NCBI RefSeq assembly: GCF_000332455.1
Contig: NZ_AOGY02000077.1
Location: 62,001-126,000, forward strand
From: Leptospira vanthielii serovar Holland str. Waz Holland = ATCC 700522
GTDB lineage: Bacteria; Spirochaetota; Leptospiria; Leptospirales; Leptospiraceae
DNA length: 64,000 nt
Direction of reading: 5' to 3'
Part shown: in pieces, positions 28,981 to 38,854 of the stretch
Layout: each line of letters begins with the position of its first letter
Numbering within the stretch: the first letter of the stretch is position 1
The notes under the pieces: generated by a model
The model's input: the letters and a program-made list of their open reading frames with translations, nothing else
Database searches by the model: none
Told to the model about the DNA's origin: nothing
Position numbers and translations under genes: made by a program

Positions 28981-30800
28981 GTTATTTAGGAAAAAGAGAG
29001 GCACTGCCTCTCATCATCAAAGGACTGAAACGTCTTGAGTATCGTGGATATGATAGTGCCGGTGTAGCCTTGTTAAACGGTGGATTGGAGATTGTCAAAA
29101 AGAAGGGTAAGGTTGTCGATTTAGAAAATGAAATCGGTGATCGTAAATTGTTAGCTACACTTGGAATTGGTCACACACGTTGGGCCACTCATGGAGAACC
29201 CAATGACCGCAATGCCCACCCACATACAAGTTCAGATGGAAAACTCGCAATCATTCATAATGGAATCATTGAAAACTACGGTACCATCAAAAAAGAATTA
29301 GAAGCGAGTGGTCATAAATTCAAATCGGATACCGATTCTGAAGTTCTCATCCATCTTATTGAAGAGATTAAAAAACAAAACAATTGTTCTATTGAAGAAG
29401 CAGTTCGTCTCGCATTAAATGAAGTTGTGGGTGCTTATGCGGTTGTGATCCTATCGAAAGATAATGAAAGGATGATGATCGCTGCAAGAAAGGGATCTCC
29501 CCTTGTGATCGGGATTGGTGAAGATGAATACTTTGTGGCATCTGACGCAACACCTATCATTGAGTATACGAACAATGTAACTTACCTCAATGACCAAGAG
29601 ATGGCTATCATCAAAGACGGAAGTCTTGTCGTGAAAAACTTGCAAAATGTTACTAAAACTCCATTCATTCAGAAACTAGAATTGGATTTAGAAGACATCG
29701 AAAAGGGTGGGTATCCACACTTTATGTTAAAAGAAATCTTTGAACAACCAAAGTCTGTTCGGGATGCGATGCGCGGTCGTTTGGTTTCCAGGGAACACCA
29801 TTTATTTTTAAGTGGGATTGACCAATATCTAAATCGTTTTTTAAATGCGGATCGTTTGATCCTTGTGGGTTGTGGGACTTCTTGGCATGCAGGCCTTATA
29901 GGTGAATACTTATTTGAAGACCTTGCAAGGATTCCTACGGAAGTTGAGTATGCCTCCGAGTTTCGTTATCGCAATCCGATTGTGACTGAAAGAGATGTGA
30001 TCATTGCTGTATCTCAATCAGGAGAAACTGCCGACACACTTGCTGCCATTGAACTTGCAAAGTCCAAAGGTGCTCTGATTTTTGGTGTTTGTAATGTTGT
30101 AGGTTCGTCTATCGCACGTGCTTCCCACGCTGGTGCTTACTTGCATGCGGGTCCTGAGATTGGTGTGGCATCAACAAAAGCTTTTACTTCACAAGTCAGT
30201 ATCCTTACTATGATGGCTCTGTATTTGGGACTCAAAAAAGGTTCTATATCTTTATCAGATTACCAAACACTTCTTTTGGAATTGGATTCCATTCCCGATA
30301 AAGTAGCAAAAATTTTAACGAAAGATGATGATATCCGTAACATTGCAGAAAATTTTTATCGGGCATCTAACTTCCTTTATTTGGGACGTGGATTCAATTT
30401 TCCTGTGGCCTTGGAAGGAGCTTTGAAGTTAAAAGAAATTTCTTATATCCACGCGGAAGGATATCCGGCAGCAGAAATGAAACATGGACCGATTGCTCTT
30501 ATCGATGAAGATATGCCTGTCGTGTTTATCGCAACAAAAGATGGTTCTTATGAAAAAGTCATTTCCAATATCCAAGAGGTGAAAGCTAGGAAGGGAAAGG
30601 TGATTGCAATCGTAACAGAAGGCGATACAGATATAAAGTCAATGGCTGATTTTACATTTGAAATTCCAAAAACGGCAGATGCACTTGTTCCACTACTAGC
30701 AGTGATTCCTTTGCAACTTTTGTCCTACCACATAGCAATCCTTAGGGGATGTAATGTGGACCAACCTAGGAATTTAGCGAAATCTGTAACCGTGGAGTAA
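28965..30800 (+). CDS. glmS: Glutamine-fructose-6-phosphate aminotransferase
   Basis: 611 residues. N-terminal nucleophile Cys2 (MCGIVGYLGKREALPLI) begins the class II glutaminase domain, followed by two SIS isomerase domains (about 285-610), with the C-terminal DQPRNLAKSVTVE typical of GlmS. It makes glucosamine-6-phosphate from fructose-6-phosphate and glutamine, the entry step to peptidoglycan and lipid A amino sugars. Its start lies inside glmM. No glmS ribozyme-like leader can fit, as the upstream bases are glmM coding sequence. Confidence 0.96.
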   Translation: MCGIVGYLGKREALPLIIKGLKRLEYRGYDSAGVALLNGGLEIVKKKGKVVDLENEIGDRKLLATLGIGHTRWATHGEPNDRNAHPHTSSDGKLAIIHNGIIENYGTIKKELEASGHKFKSDTDSEVLIHLIEEIKKQNNCSIEEAVRLALNEVVGAYAVVILSKDNERMMIAARKGSPLVIGIGEDEYFVASDATPIIEYTNNVTYLNDQEMAIIKDGSLVVKNLQNVTKTPFIQKLELDLEDIEKGGYPHFMLKEIFEQPKSVRDAMRGRLVSREHHLFLSGIDQYLNRFLNADRLILVGCGTSWHAGLIGEYLFEDLARIPTEVEYASEFRYRNPIVTERDVIIAVSQSGETADTLAAIELAKSKGALIFGVCNVVGSSIARASHAGAYLHAGPEIGVASTKAFTSQVSILTMMALYLGLKKGSISLSDYQTLLLELDSIPDKVAKILTKDDDIRNIAENFYRASNFLYLGRGFNFPVALEGALKLKEISYIHAEGYPAAEMKHGPIALIDEDMPVVFIATKDGSYEKVISNIQEVKARKGKVIAIVTEGDTDIKSMADFTFEIPKTADALVPLLAVIPLQLLSYHIAILRGCNVDQPRNLAKSVTVE

Positions 30801-30803
30801 ACA

Positions 30804-31835
30804 GTGAATCTCTTACTTGACGATTCTAGTAGAAATCCTTCTCTTGAGCCTTTATCAAGATTCCATTCTTTTTTTGAATGGAATTTGGGTGGTATCACCT
30901 TACTCGAAAAACTAGAACGAAAATACCCAGGGGCAAAAATATTTTTCAAAGGCCCAAATCCCGATTTTGAAAAATTAATTTTTCACAGATACCCACATAT
31001 ATTACCGGCGAACCTGGAAACTTATGATTCCATTTATAGTTCCGATTCGTATTTGCCTTGGGAACTTTTAGGAACTGTCACTTCTATCATTGAAGACACT
31101 CTCACTTTGGAAAAAGATTGGAAACGGTTTCGCCAAAAATATAAAGCTAAACAATCGGGATTTCATATCATAGGAAAGGAAAAACACCTTTATATCCATC
31201 CACAGGCCACTGTGTATCCAGGTGTTGTTTTTGATACAACAGATGGTCCTATTCTTATCGAAGAGGGAGCCAAAATTTCTTCCTTTAGTTTTTTGGAAGG
31301 GCCACTCTTTGTCGGAAAAAATACGCAAATCGACAATGCTCGGATCACAGGTGGATGCCTTATCGGTAACCAATGCCGGATTGGCGGTGAAGTTGAAAAT
31401 TCAATTCTTTTAGATTTTACCAACAAACACCATGAAGGTTTTCTTGGGCATAGTTTTGTATCCACTTGGGTGAATTTAGGTGCTCTCTCCACTACTAGTG
31501 ATTTAAAGAATAATTATGGAATCGTAAAACTAAAGATAGGTGATTCCATAGTTAATACAGGAACCATTAAATTTGGATCGTTGATCGGTCCCTTTACAAA
31601 ACTTGCGATTGGTGTGATGTCCAATACGGGAACAGTTTTTGACATTGCGAGTAACATTGTTGAATCTAGAATTCAAGGATATGTACCTGCGTTCACTTGG
31701 ATTAAACCGGATGGGCGTTATCGGTTAGAAGAGTTTCTCTTTGATACAAAAAAAATCATGGCCCGCAGAGGGATGAATCTTTTTGAATTTGAAGAAGAGT
31801 ATTTAAGAAAATTATACGGAAGTTTTGCGGAGTAA
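30804..31835 (+). CDS. GlmU-like left-handed beta-helix protein
   Basis: 343 residues, GTG start 3 bases after glmS with ribosome site ggag. The C-terminal half (about 130-300) has hexapeptide-type repeats (GPILIEEGAKISSFSFLEGP, FVGKNTQIDNARITGG, CLIGNQCRIGGEVENS) of a left-handed beta-helix. The whole resembles the alternative GlmU family of Bacteroidetes and spirochaetes (N-terminal nucleotidyltransferase plus acyltransferase). The N-terminal region is short and I cannot find the Thr-Arg-Pro motif seen in that family (SRFHSFFEW instead), so the uridylyl step may be missing. Operon position supports UDP-GlcNAc synthesis. Confidence 0.75.
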   Translation: MNLLLDDSSRNPSLEPLSRFHSFFEWNLGGITLLEKLERKYPGAKIFFKGPNPDFEKLIFHRYPHILPANLETYDSIYSSDSYLPWELLGTVTSIIEDTLTLEKDWKRFRQKYKAKQSGFHIIGKEKHLYIHPQATVYPGVVFDTTDGPILIEEGAKISSFSFLEGPLFVGKNTQIDNARITGGCLIGNQCRIGGEVENSILLDFTNKHHEGFLGHSFVSTWVNLGALSTTSDLKNNYGIVKLKIGDSIVNTGTIKFGSLIGPFTKLAIGVMSNTGTVFDIASNIVESRIQGYVPAFTWIKPDGRYRLEEFLFDTKKIMARRGMNLFEFEEEYLRKLYGSFAE

Positions 31836-31837
31836 AC

Positions 31838-32743
31838 ATGACACCCAGTTTGTTAGAACATATCAATTCTGGTAAAACAGTAGAAATTGAGGGTTTGAGC
31901 TTTTTCTATCTGGATGAAGGAAAAGGGGAAGAGATCATTCTTCTCCTTCCCGGATTTTTGACTACATCGTATAACTACCGTAAATTGGTAAATTTGTTAT
32001 CCACTCACTACAGAGTAATTGCCCTTGATTTTTTAGGGACTGGATTTAGTACAAGACCCGATGGCCCACTTTCACACAGGCTCCAGGCTCATTACCTGGC
32101 TCCCTTTTTAGAGAAGGTGGTGGGAGATAAAAAAGTCCATGTTGTGGCTTTTGATTATGCACTTCCTATCCTTTGTTTTACTTTTAAAGAACATGCCACA
32201 CAATATAAATCCTTATCTATTTTGGGTGGATTTATGAATTTGCCAAAGTTTCATTTTTATTTCCCCTTACATTTTTTACGTTTGCCAATCATCGGGGAAG
32301 TGTTTTCTTTTTTGTTTCGTCCACCACTCCTTCGTTTGTTTTATAAATTGTTTTTAGTCAAAAAAACGCATCACTTAACTTATGAATGGGAAAAGACCAT
32401 GTATTATTTGTTATTCGGAGGGAAGGCTCGTAAAAATACATTGGAGTTTGTTCGCAATGTGGACAGGTCCACACATGCCTTACGTGAAATCGAAGAAGGA
32501 GCAAAAAACTTTGTAGGCCTTCGTCAAATTTATCTAGGTGACGAAGACTTTCGTATTTCGCCAAACCAAACCGAATACATGAAGGAAACACTTAGAACCA
32601 GTAGTCTTGTGATCCTTCCTTCCAAACACCTTCCGATGGAAGAATGTCCAGAAGTTGTTTATGAAAAACTCCACTACTTTGTAGATTCTTTCTCACATAA
32701 AAAAACAAAAACCTTTCACTTTAATAAACAAAATAAGGAATGA
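31838..32743 (+). CDS. Alpha/beta hydrolase, MEST-like with Asp nucleophile
   Basis: 301 residues. Oxyanion region [16 protein letters not shown] and [15 protein letters not shown] closely resemble the MEST/haloalkane-dehalogenase-like branch. The nucleophile elbow reads VVAFDYALP, with Asp106 where most hydrolases have Ser; a candidate catalytic His is in PSKHLPMEE near the end. Asp nucleophiles occur in dehalogenases and epoxide hydrolases. Substrate unknown. It is 2 bases from each neighbour in a hexosamine/carboxylase operon. Confidence 0.78.
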   Translation: MTPSLLEHINSGKTVEIEGLSFFYLDEGKGEEIILLLPGFLTTSYNYRKLVNLLSTHYRVIALDFLGTGFSTRPDGPLSHRLQAHYLAPFLEKVVGDKKVHVVAFDYALPILCFTFKEHATQYKSLSILGGFMNLPKFHFYFPLHFLRLPIIGEVFSFLFRPPLLRLFYKLFLVKKTHHLTYEWEKTMYYLLFGGKARKNTLEFVRNVDRSTHALREIEEGAKNFVGLRQIYLGDEDFRISPNQTEYMKETLRTSSLVILPSKHLPMEECPEVVYEKLHYFVDSFSHKKTKTFHFNKQNKE

Positions 32744-32744
32744 T

Positions 32745-34346
32745 ATGGAACGAATCATCTCGAAGATAAACCCACAGGCATCCGAATTTGTTGCCAATCG
32801 TACGTCATATTTAGAAACCATAGTTCCCATTCGTAAAACCATCGATCAAGTGAAGTTAGGTGGTGGCAAAAAAGCTCTCGAAAAACATAAATCTCGAGGA
32901 AAACTTACGGCAAGAGAACGTATCGCCGAACTCATCGATGTTGGAACCGAATTTATGGAGATTTGTGGTCTTGCGGGAGAGGGAGTTTATCCTGATCCGG
33001 TTCCCTCTGCTGGGATCATCACAGGAATTGGAAAGGTAGAAGGTGTGGATTGTATGATTGTTGCCAATGACGCTACAGTCAAAGGCGGAACCTACTATCC
33101 ACTCACGGTTAAAAAACATGTCCGTGCCCAGGAAATTGCAGAAAACAACTCCCTTCCTTGTATCTATTTGGTGGATTCCGGCGGGGCTTTTTTACCCATG
33201 CAAGATGAAGTGTTTCCTGACAAAGATCACTTCGGTCGGATTTTTTTCAACCAAGCAAGAATGAGTGCTAAAGGAATTTCTCAAATAGCGGTCGTTATGG
33301 GGTCATGCACTGCGGGTGGTGCTTATATTCCTGCTATGTCTGATGAATCTGTGATTGTCAAAGGAAATGGAACTATCTTTCTTGGTGGGCCACCACTTGT
33401 AAAAGCGGCAACGGGGGAAATTGTCACTGGCGAAGAGTTAGGTGGTGCCGATGTCCACTGTCGTGTTTCTGGGGTGACTGACCACTTTGCAGAAGATGAT
33501 TTTCATGCTCTTGCTATCACTCGTTCTATCATTAAAAACATAAATTCCAAAAACGAATCTATCCCCAAAGAAACAGAAGAACCTTTGTATCCCGCTGAAG
33601 AAATTTATGGAATCATTGAAAGGGATTCCAAAAAATCTTATGATCCCAGAGAGATCATTGCACGGATTGTGGATGGTTCAAAATTTCATGAATTTAAAAG
33701 GTTATATGCCACAACCATTGTGACTGGATTTGCTGAAGTGTACGGGTATCCGGTAGGAATCATTGCCAACCATGGAGTTTTGTTTTCCGAGTCTGCGCTC
33801 AAAGTTTCCCATTTTATCGAACTTTGTGATCAAAGAAGAATTCCACTTTTATTTCTCCAAAACATCACAGGGTTTATGGTGGGGAAAAAATATGAAAACA
33901 ATGGGATTGCTCGTGATGGGGCAAAAATGGTAAACGCAGTTTCCACAACCACCGTTCCAAAACTAACAATTGTTACTGGTGGTTCTTATGGTGCGGGAAA
34001 TTATGGGATGTGTGGTCGTGCCTTTGGTCCAGAATTTTTATGGATGTGGCCCAATGCTCGGATCTCTGTGATGGGCGGAGAACAAGCAGCCAATGTTCTT
34101 TGGACAGTCAAAAAAGACCAAAAGGAAGCAGCGGGAGAAGCAGTTTCACCAGAGGAAGAAGCCATTTTTAAAAAACCAATTTTAGAAGATTATGAAAAAA
34201 AATCTTCAGCCGTGTATAGTTCGGCTCGGCTTTGGGATGACGGGATCATTGACCCTGCCGATACAAGGAAAGTTTTAGGAAGAGCTTTGTCTATCCTTAG
34301 CAGAAGGAAAGAAGAAAGAAAACCATTTGGTGTCTTTCGAATGTAA
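32745..34346 (+). CDS. Acyl-CoA carboxylase carboxyltransferase (beta) subunit, methylcrotonyl-CoA type
   Basis: 533 residues, typical length. Two crotonase-like domains are visible, with [37 protein letters not shown] and [16 protein letters not shown] in the N-terminal half and [20 protein letters not shown] in the C-terminal half; these are closest to methylcrotonyl-CoA carboxylase beta. It transfers CO2 from carboxybiotin to an acyl-CoA. The biotin-carrying alpha subunit is not encoded nearby. Propionyl-CoA or geranyl-CoA substrates are possible alternatives. Starts 1 base after the hydrolase stop. Confidence 0.88.
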   Translation: MERIISKINPQASEFVANRTSYLETIVPIRKTIDQVKLGGGKKALEKHKSRGKLTARERIAELIDVGTEFMEICGLAGEGVYPDPVPSAGIITGIGKVEGVDCMIVANDATVKGGTYYPLTVKKHVRAQEIAENNSLPCIYLVDSGGAFLPMQDEVFPDKDHFGRIFFNQARMSAKGISQIAVVMGSCTAGGAYIPAMSDESVIVKGNGTIFLGGPPLVKAATGEIVTGEELGGADVHCRVSGVTDHFAEDDFHALAITRSIIKNINSKNESIPKETEEPLYPAEEIYGIIERDSKKSYDPREIIARIVDGSKFHEFKRLYATTIVTGFAEVYGYPVGIIANHGVLFSESALKVSHFIELCDQRRIPLLFLQNITGFMVGKKYENNGIARDGAKMVNAVSTTTVPKLTIVTGGSYGAGNYGMCGRAFGPEFLWMWPNARISVMGGEQAANVLWTVKKDQKEAAGEAVSPEEEAIFKKPILEDYEKKSSAVYSSARLWDDGIIDPADTRKVLGRALSILSRRKEERKPFGVFRM

Positions 34347-34389
34347 TTTTTGTCTTTTCATTTCCTTTTAGGATGCAAACTAACTACAA

Positions 34390-34746
34390 ATGATCATTCA
34401 CGAGAAGTCATCCAATCAAGTTGCCATCATCGCAATAGAAGGCGAGGTTGATTTGTACAATGCAAAAGAATTGAAAGACATTCTGGATGACAAAATGCGC
34501 AAACACATATATGAGATTGTTGTGAATCTCGAAAAAGTTCCCTTTATGGATAGTTCTGGAATTGGGACTTTGGTGACAGCCATGTACAAACTCAAAAAAT
34601 ATCACGGTAATCTAAAGATATGTAGTGTTCATGGATCTGTTGCCAAGGTGTTCAAACTTACAGGAATGGAAAGTCACCTGGAAGTTTTTGATTCAGAAGA
34701 AAATGCCGTCCTTTCTTTGGTAAAGGAAAGAGAATCAATCGAGTAA
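34390..34746 (+). CDS. STAS-domain anti-sigma factor antagonist
   Basis: 118 residues, single STAS domain with phosphorylatable Ser55 in FMDSSGIGTL. Like the protein at 4770, it would be switched by a kinase and a SpoIIE-type phosphatase. It lies 43 bases after the carboxylase gene and is convergent with the DJ-1-like gene. No kinase or sigma factor is adjacent, so its partners must be elsewhere. Confidence 0.88.
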   Translation: MIIHEKSSNQVAIIAIEGEVDLYNAKELKDILDDKMRKHIYEIVVNLEKVPFMDSSGIGTLVTAMYKLKKYHGNLKICSVHGSVAKVFKLTGMESHLEVFDSEENAVLSLVKERESIE

Positions 34747-34759
34747 CAAACGCTTACGA

Positions 34760-35317
34760 TTAAGGCAGTTGTAAACCGACCTTTACTTTTTCCATCACAT
34801 CCTTTCCTTCCAATATTTCTAAGATATACAAAGCAAATTCAAAAGCAGAACCTGGGCCCACGCTCGTATGGACATGGTTATGTGATTCTATTCTTTGGCC
34901 AGTATACTTTCCTCCCTTTCCTTTTGCCAAATCTTCGGAAGAAGGAAAAGCGGTATAAGGATCATCCCCTGAAATGATGTCTAAATTACGTAAGGCGCTT
35001 GGAGCCGCACAAATGGCACCGATGAGTTTTTCCTCTGAATGAAAAGATTTTAGAATTTTACTAATTTCCAGATCGGCCATCAGTTGTTTGGTCCCTTCCA
35101 GGCCACCAGGAAGTAGGATGGCATCAAACTGGTCTGGTTCGATTTCCGAAAAAACTTTGTCAGCTAAGTGCAGAGTTTTCCGCGAGGCAAGGATGGGATC
35201 TTTTGTTTTTCCACCGGATACCACTTCAACATTTCCTCTTCTCAAAACATCGATTAAAATGATGGCTTCCATTTCTTCAAAGCCGGTGCAAAGTGGGATA
35301 AAAACTCGTTTTGCCAT
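34760..35317 (-). CDS. DJ-1/PfpI family protein
   Basis: 185 residues. The nucleophile elbow LIGAICAAPSAL carries Cys103, with the supporting Glu15 in TGFEEMEAI, as in DJ-1. The fold is ThiJ/PfpI. Members act as glyoxalases/deglycases, chaperones or oxidative-stress sensors; which applies here cannot be read from sequence. Single gene, divergent from htrA across 117 bases. Confidence 0.9.
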   Translation of the reverse strand: MAKRVFIPLCTGFEEMEAIILIDVLRRGNVEVVSGGKTKDPILASRKTLHLADKVFSEIEPDQFDAILLPGGLEGTKQLMADLEISKILKSFHSEEKLIGAICAAPSALRNLDIISGDDPYTAFPSSEDLAKGKGGKYTGQRIESHNHVHTSVGPGSAFEFALYILEILEGKDVMEKVKVGLQLP

Positions 35318-35434
35318 AGAAAGACTAGTTTAACTTTGTACAAAATGTTCAAGTTTTTTTGTAAAAAAACGATTCCAAGAAATGAGAACTTTCCTGGAAC
35401 TTCTGGGGTCTCATATAGTAGGAGAGATAGTTAA

Positions 35435-36610
35435 TTGTCTATGATTGATAAAAAAACGAATCCTTTACGTTACTTAGCGATTGCTTTTAGTTTTTTACTT
35501 TTGGGAACATTTTTGTCACCCATTCTTACTTGTGGAAATTCTTCCGAAAATCCTCTGCAACTGAAAGCAGATGGAAGTGATAAATTGTCCCCAGCACAAA
35601 CACAAGCTGTGGCACTGGAAGATGCCTTCCAAGAAGTATTTGATAAAGTGTCCCCAAGTGTGGTTTCGATTGCCACGGAACGGACGGTAAACGTCCAACA
35701 ACATCCATTTTCTGGAGATCCCTATTTTGATCATTTTTTTGGACGCCCCGGTGGTGGATCGGGTCGAGTGATGAAACAAAAACAAACAGGACTTGGTTCT
35801 GGAATTGTTTTGAATGATGATGGTTATATTATGACAAACCACCATGTGATCAAAGACATGGACAAACTCACAGTGAAGTTTAAAAACCAAAAAACCTTTG
35901 AAGCCAAAGTGATTGGTTCGGATGAAACCATGGACATCGCCTTACTTAAGATAGATGCCCCCAAGGGAACACTTCGTCCGATTGTTCTTGCCGATTCCAA
36001 TAAAGTGAAAGTGGGGAACTGGGCCATTGCCATAGGTGCTCCTCTTGGATTTGAACACTCATTTACAGTGGGTGTTGTTTCTGCCGTTCAGCGTGGTGGG
36101 ATTGATTCTTCAGGACTTTCTTACATCCAAACTGACGCTGCCATCAACCAAGGAAATAGTGGAGGCCCACTTCTCAATATTCGCGGAGAGGTGATTGGGA
36201 TCAACCGTATGATTGCCTCTCAGTCTGGTGGTTCTGTGGGGATTGGATTTACCATTCCGATTAACGAAGCTCGTCGGGTTGCAGAAGAGATCAAAACAAA
36301 TGGGAAGGTAACTCGACCTTGGATTGGTGTAGGTCTTGATGCGATCAATGAAGAAGACATCGAACAACTCAAACTGAAAGACAACAAAGGTGCCATTGTC
36401 CGCCAAATCATGAAAGGGTCTCCTGCTGATAAAGCTGGTTTAAAACTCTTTGATGTGATTGTGGAGATGGGTGGAAAAGAAATCCAAACACCGGAAGAAC
36501 TCATTGGTTTTGTTCGGTCTGCAAAAATTGGAAAACGAATCGAGATAAAAATCATTCGAAATAAAAATGAAATCTTGACTTCCATCACTCCAGAGCAGAA
36601 ACCCAATTGA
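35435..36610 (+). CDS. HtrA/DegP-type periplasmic serine protease
   Basis: 391 residues. Signal anchor (about 13-31, with Cys33 perhaps lipidated or the helix retained), trypsin-like domain with His137 (TNHHVI), Asp167 (MDIALLKID) and Ser242 ([10 protein letters not shown]), then one PDZ domain (about 300-385). It degrades or refolds damaged envelope proteins. The start is TTG at 35435 (8 bases after ggagag) or ATG at 35441. ruvB follows by 1 base, an unusual pairing. Confidence 0.92.
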   Translation: MSMIDKKTNPLRYLAIAFSFLLLGTFLSPILTCGNSSENPLQLKADGSDKLSPAQTQAVALEDAFQEVFDKVSPSVVSIATERTVNVQQHPFSGDPYFDHFFGRPGGGSGRVMKQKQTGLGSGIVLNDDGYIMTNHHVIKDMDKLTVKFKNQKTFEAKVIGSDETMDIALLKIDAPKGTLRPIVLADSNKVKVGNWAIAIGAPLGFEHSFTVGVVSAVQRGGIDSSGLSYIQTDAAINQGNSGGPLLNIRGEVIGINRMIASQSGGSVGIGFTIPINEARRVAEEIKTNGKVTRPWIGVGLDAINEEDIEQLKLKDNKGAIVRQIMKGSPADKAGLKLFDVIVEMGGKEIQTPEELIGFVRSAKIGKRIEIKIIRNKNEILTSITPEQKPN

Positions 36611-36611
36611 G

Positions 36612-37637
36612 GTGAGTTTAAGAGAAGATTGGATCCAACCGGCCGAAGATGAACCAAACCTTCGGCCTACAAAATTATCCGAATTTATCGGGCAAAAAGA
36701 GGTTTTGGCCAATCTCTCGGTATACGTGGAGGCGGCTCGCAAACGTAAGAGCCCCCTCGACCATGTTTTAATTTCAGGTCCACCGGGCCTTGGAAAAACC
36801 ACACTCGCCAATATCATCGCCAACGAATTGGCGGTGGCCTTCACTCCCACTTCCGCCCCTGCCATCTCCAAAGGTGCAGATTTAGTTCGATTCCTTACCC
36901 TGCTCAAAACCAATGAAGTCCTTTTTATTGATGAGATCCACGGCTTTATCAAAAAACAGGAAGAACTCTTGTATCCCGCAATGGAGAACTTCTTTGTGGA
37001 CCTTGTGGTTGGCGAAGGAGTCACGGCCAACGCCCTCCAGATCCAACTCCAGCCCTTTACTCTTGTGGGTGCGACCACACGCTCGGGACTTGTCAGTGAT
37101 CCCTTAAAGTCACGATTTGGAATCCATCTGAAACTTGATTTTTATACGGATGGGGAAATGCAAATCATCGTGGATCGTTCGGCTAAACTTCTGGGAGTAA
37201 GTCTTGGTGATGGTGTTGCTTTTGAGATTGGAAAACGGAGTCGCAAAACTCCAAGGATTGCCAACCATCTTTTAAAACGGGTTCGTGACTTTGCCGAAGT
37301 TAAAAATGAAACCTCTGTTAGTTTAGATACTTGTCGGTTTGCCTTTGACCGAATGGGTGTGGACCATCTGGGCCTCGATGCTGTGGATCGTCAAATTTTG
37401 GACATTCTCATCCATCGTTATGGCGGCGGGCCTGTGGGAATCAAACCCATTGCTGTCGTCCTAGGGGAAGAGGAACGCACCATTGAGGACACGTATGAGC
37501 CCTTTCTTGTCCGAGTGGGCCTTATCGACCGCACACCGCAAGGCAGGGTGGCAACGAAAAAGGCTTACGAACATTTGGGACTTGTGTATACTGGAAATAC
37601 CGGGGAAAATCGCGAAAATGGCCCAACTCTCTTTTGA
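36612..37637 (+). CDS. ruvB: Holliday junction branch migration helicase RuvB
   Basis: 341 residues, full length, GTG start. Walker [13 protein letters not shown], Walker B FIDEIHGF, sensor 1 VGATTRSG and the C-terminal winged-helix domain ([31 protein letters not shown]) are all present. RuvB drives branch migration with RuvA in recombination repair; ruvA and ruvC are not adjacent. It overlaps the downstream TonB-like gene by 20 bases. Confidence 0.96.
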   Translation: MSLREDWIQPAEDEPNLRPTKLSEFIGQKEVLANLSVYVEAARKRKSPLDHVLISGPPGLGKTTLANIIANELAVAFTPTSAPAISKGADLVRFLTLLKTNEVLFIDEIHGFIKKQEELLYPAMENFFVDLVVGEGVTANALQIQLQPFTLVGATTRSGLVSDPLKSRFGIHLKLDFYTDGEMQIIVDRSAKLLGVSLGDGVAFEIGKRSRKTPRIANHLLKRVRDFAEVKNETSVSLDTCRFAFDRMGVDHLGLDAVDRQILDILIHRYGGGPVGIKPIAVVLGEEERTIEDTYEPFLVRVGLIDRTPQGRVATKKAYEHLGLVYTGNTGENRENGPTLF

Positions 37638-38535
37638 TTTCCGATTGCCTGAAAAGGAAGAAGGGGAACGTAGACTTTTCTTCGCCTTCACCTTTGTCAT
37701 CCTCATAGCCTCATTTGTTCTCGCTCATCTCATCACTAGAAATATGCTTTGGAAGATGTTGGCTGATGAACAAGCTTCCGAAATGTTAGGACCAAAAGAA
37801 CAAGAAAAAATTTACGAAGTTCTCGTAGAACAACAGTTCATCAATCCAGACAAAAAAGACGAATACAAAGCACTCTCTAACAAGGATTCGTCGGGTGGCG
37901 GTGGGCTTACAGAAAAACAAGGGTTTCATACTCTCACCCAGTTCCGTGAATTTATCATGGGAAGTTCTGCCTCCACTCCGAGTAAAGCCCAACCCAAATC
38001 GGAACAATCCAAAGAAGAAGAAATCTTTGAAGTAGGAATTTTTAAAGCAGATCCTAAAAGTAATTCTAATTCAGAAGAAAGCCCAAACCAATCTGCAAGT
38101 TCTGGGCATATGACAAAAATTCCTTTTAACTATAGATTCCAACAGGATTTTTTGTTTCGATGGGACGGAGCTAAGGCGCTCACCATTCCCACCAAACAAC
38201 TCGCAGGTTATTACTATTTTAAAAATATGTTAAAACGAATTGAGGAATCTTTTGCTCCCCCTGGTGGTGGAAACTATGCTTATCGTGATATGGCAGGTGT
38301 TGTGGCAAGAGAAGGAATTAAAGAAGGTGAAACTAAAGTTTTATTTATGTTAAGTGAACAAGGACAAGTTTTGGACGTACGACTTGTGACTTCGCAAGGC
38401 CAGGTGGTAGTGGACCAAGCTTGTATGGATTCCATTCGGGGACAAAACTTTGGCCCGGTACCAGAAGAAGTGAAATCCAAAGGTCTTATCTTTGGGATCA
38501 ACTTCATCTTTCCCGGTATCCGTTATTACCGTTAG
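37618..38535 (+). CDS. TonB-family energy transducer-like protein
   Basis: 305 residues from the ATG at 37618, inside the end of ruvB. One membrane helix (about 22-42), then a Ser/Pro/Lys-rich periplasmic spacer (about 90-160), then a TonB C-terminal-like domain ([39 protein letters not shown]). It resembles TonB, but exbB and exbD are not next to it. An energy-transducing role for one of the TonB receptors is possible; it may also be a generic TonB-domain protein. Confidence 0.75.
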   Translation: MAQLSFDFRLPEKEEGERRLFFAFTFVILIASFVLAHLITRNMLWKMLADEQASEMLGPKEQEKIYEVLVEQQFINPDKKDEYKALSNKDSSGGGGLTEKQGFHTLTQFREFIMGSSASTPSKAQPKSEQSKEEEIFEVGIFKADPKSNSNSEESPNQSASSGHMTKIPFNYRFQQDFLFRWDGAKALTIPTKQLAGYYYFKNMLKRIEESFAPPGGGNYAYRDMAGVVAREGIKEGETKVLFMLSEQGQVLDVRLVTSQGQVVVDQACMDSIRGQNFGPVPEEVKSKGLIFGINFIFPGIRYYR

Positions 38536-38538
38536 TTG

Positions 38539-38850
38539 TTAATCGGTAACTAAACTACAGCCATACTCTTTAGAAAGATACTTTGCCGTATTGGACCGCC
38601 CGAGTCCTTTTACCGTTACCGATCTATTTTCTTTGTCGAGTTTGAATTCACTAATAGGAACCCATTGGCGAGCAAAGTCATGGCACTGGTCTTCTGAAAG
38701 TTCCATCACAAAGTAACAACTACAATACTCTTTGGAATAAAAACTAGAGATAATGGAAGGAAAACTGGAGAGATGTTTCCAGTTCCATTGTGCCCAAAAC
38801 AAAATAAATAAAAACAACAAAGAAAGGATCACAGATATTTTTCTTTTCAT
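38539..38850 (-). CDS. Small membrane-anchored protein of unknown function
   Basis: 103 residues with one N-terminal helix (about 5-22), then a soluble domain with a Cys-x-Cys pair (EYCSCYFVMEL) and two further Cys. It lies 4 bases downstream of the serine hydrolase lipoprotein gene, so it is probably co-transcribed. Family not recognised. Confidence 0.68.
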   Translation of the reverse strand: MKRKISVILSLLFLFILFWAQWNWKHLSSFPSIISSFYSKEYCSCYFVMELSEDQCHDFARQWVPISEFKLDKENRSVTVKGLGRSNTAKYLSKEYGCSLVTD

Positions 38851-38854
38851 AAGG

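Noticed and set aside
35353..35370. AT-only inverted repeat (GTTTTTTT / AAAAAAAC) between the DJ-1-like gene and htrA
   Set aside because: Two-base loop and AT-only arms make a stable hairpin unlikely; probably chance in T-rich sequence.
37483..37617. Earlier start for the TonB-like protein inside ruvB
   Set aside because: The region encodes the ruvB C-terminus in another frame; the ATG at 37618 gives a sensible membrane anchor.
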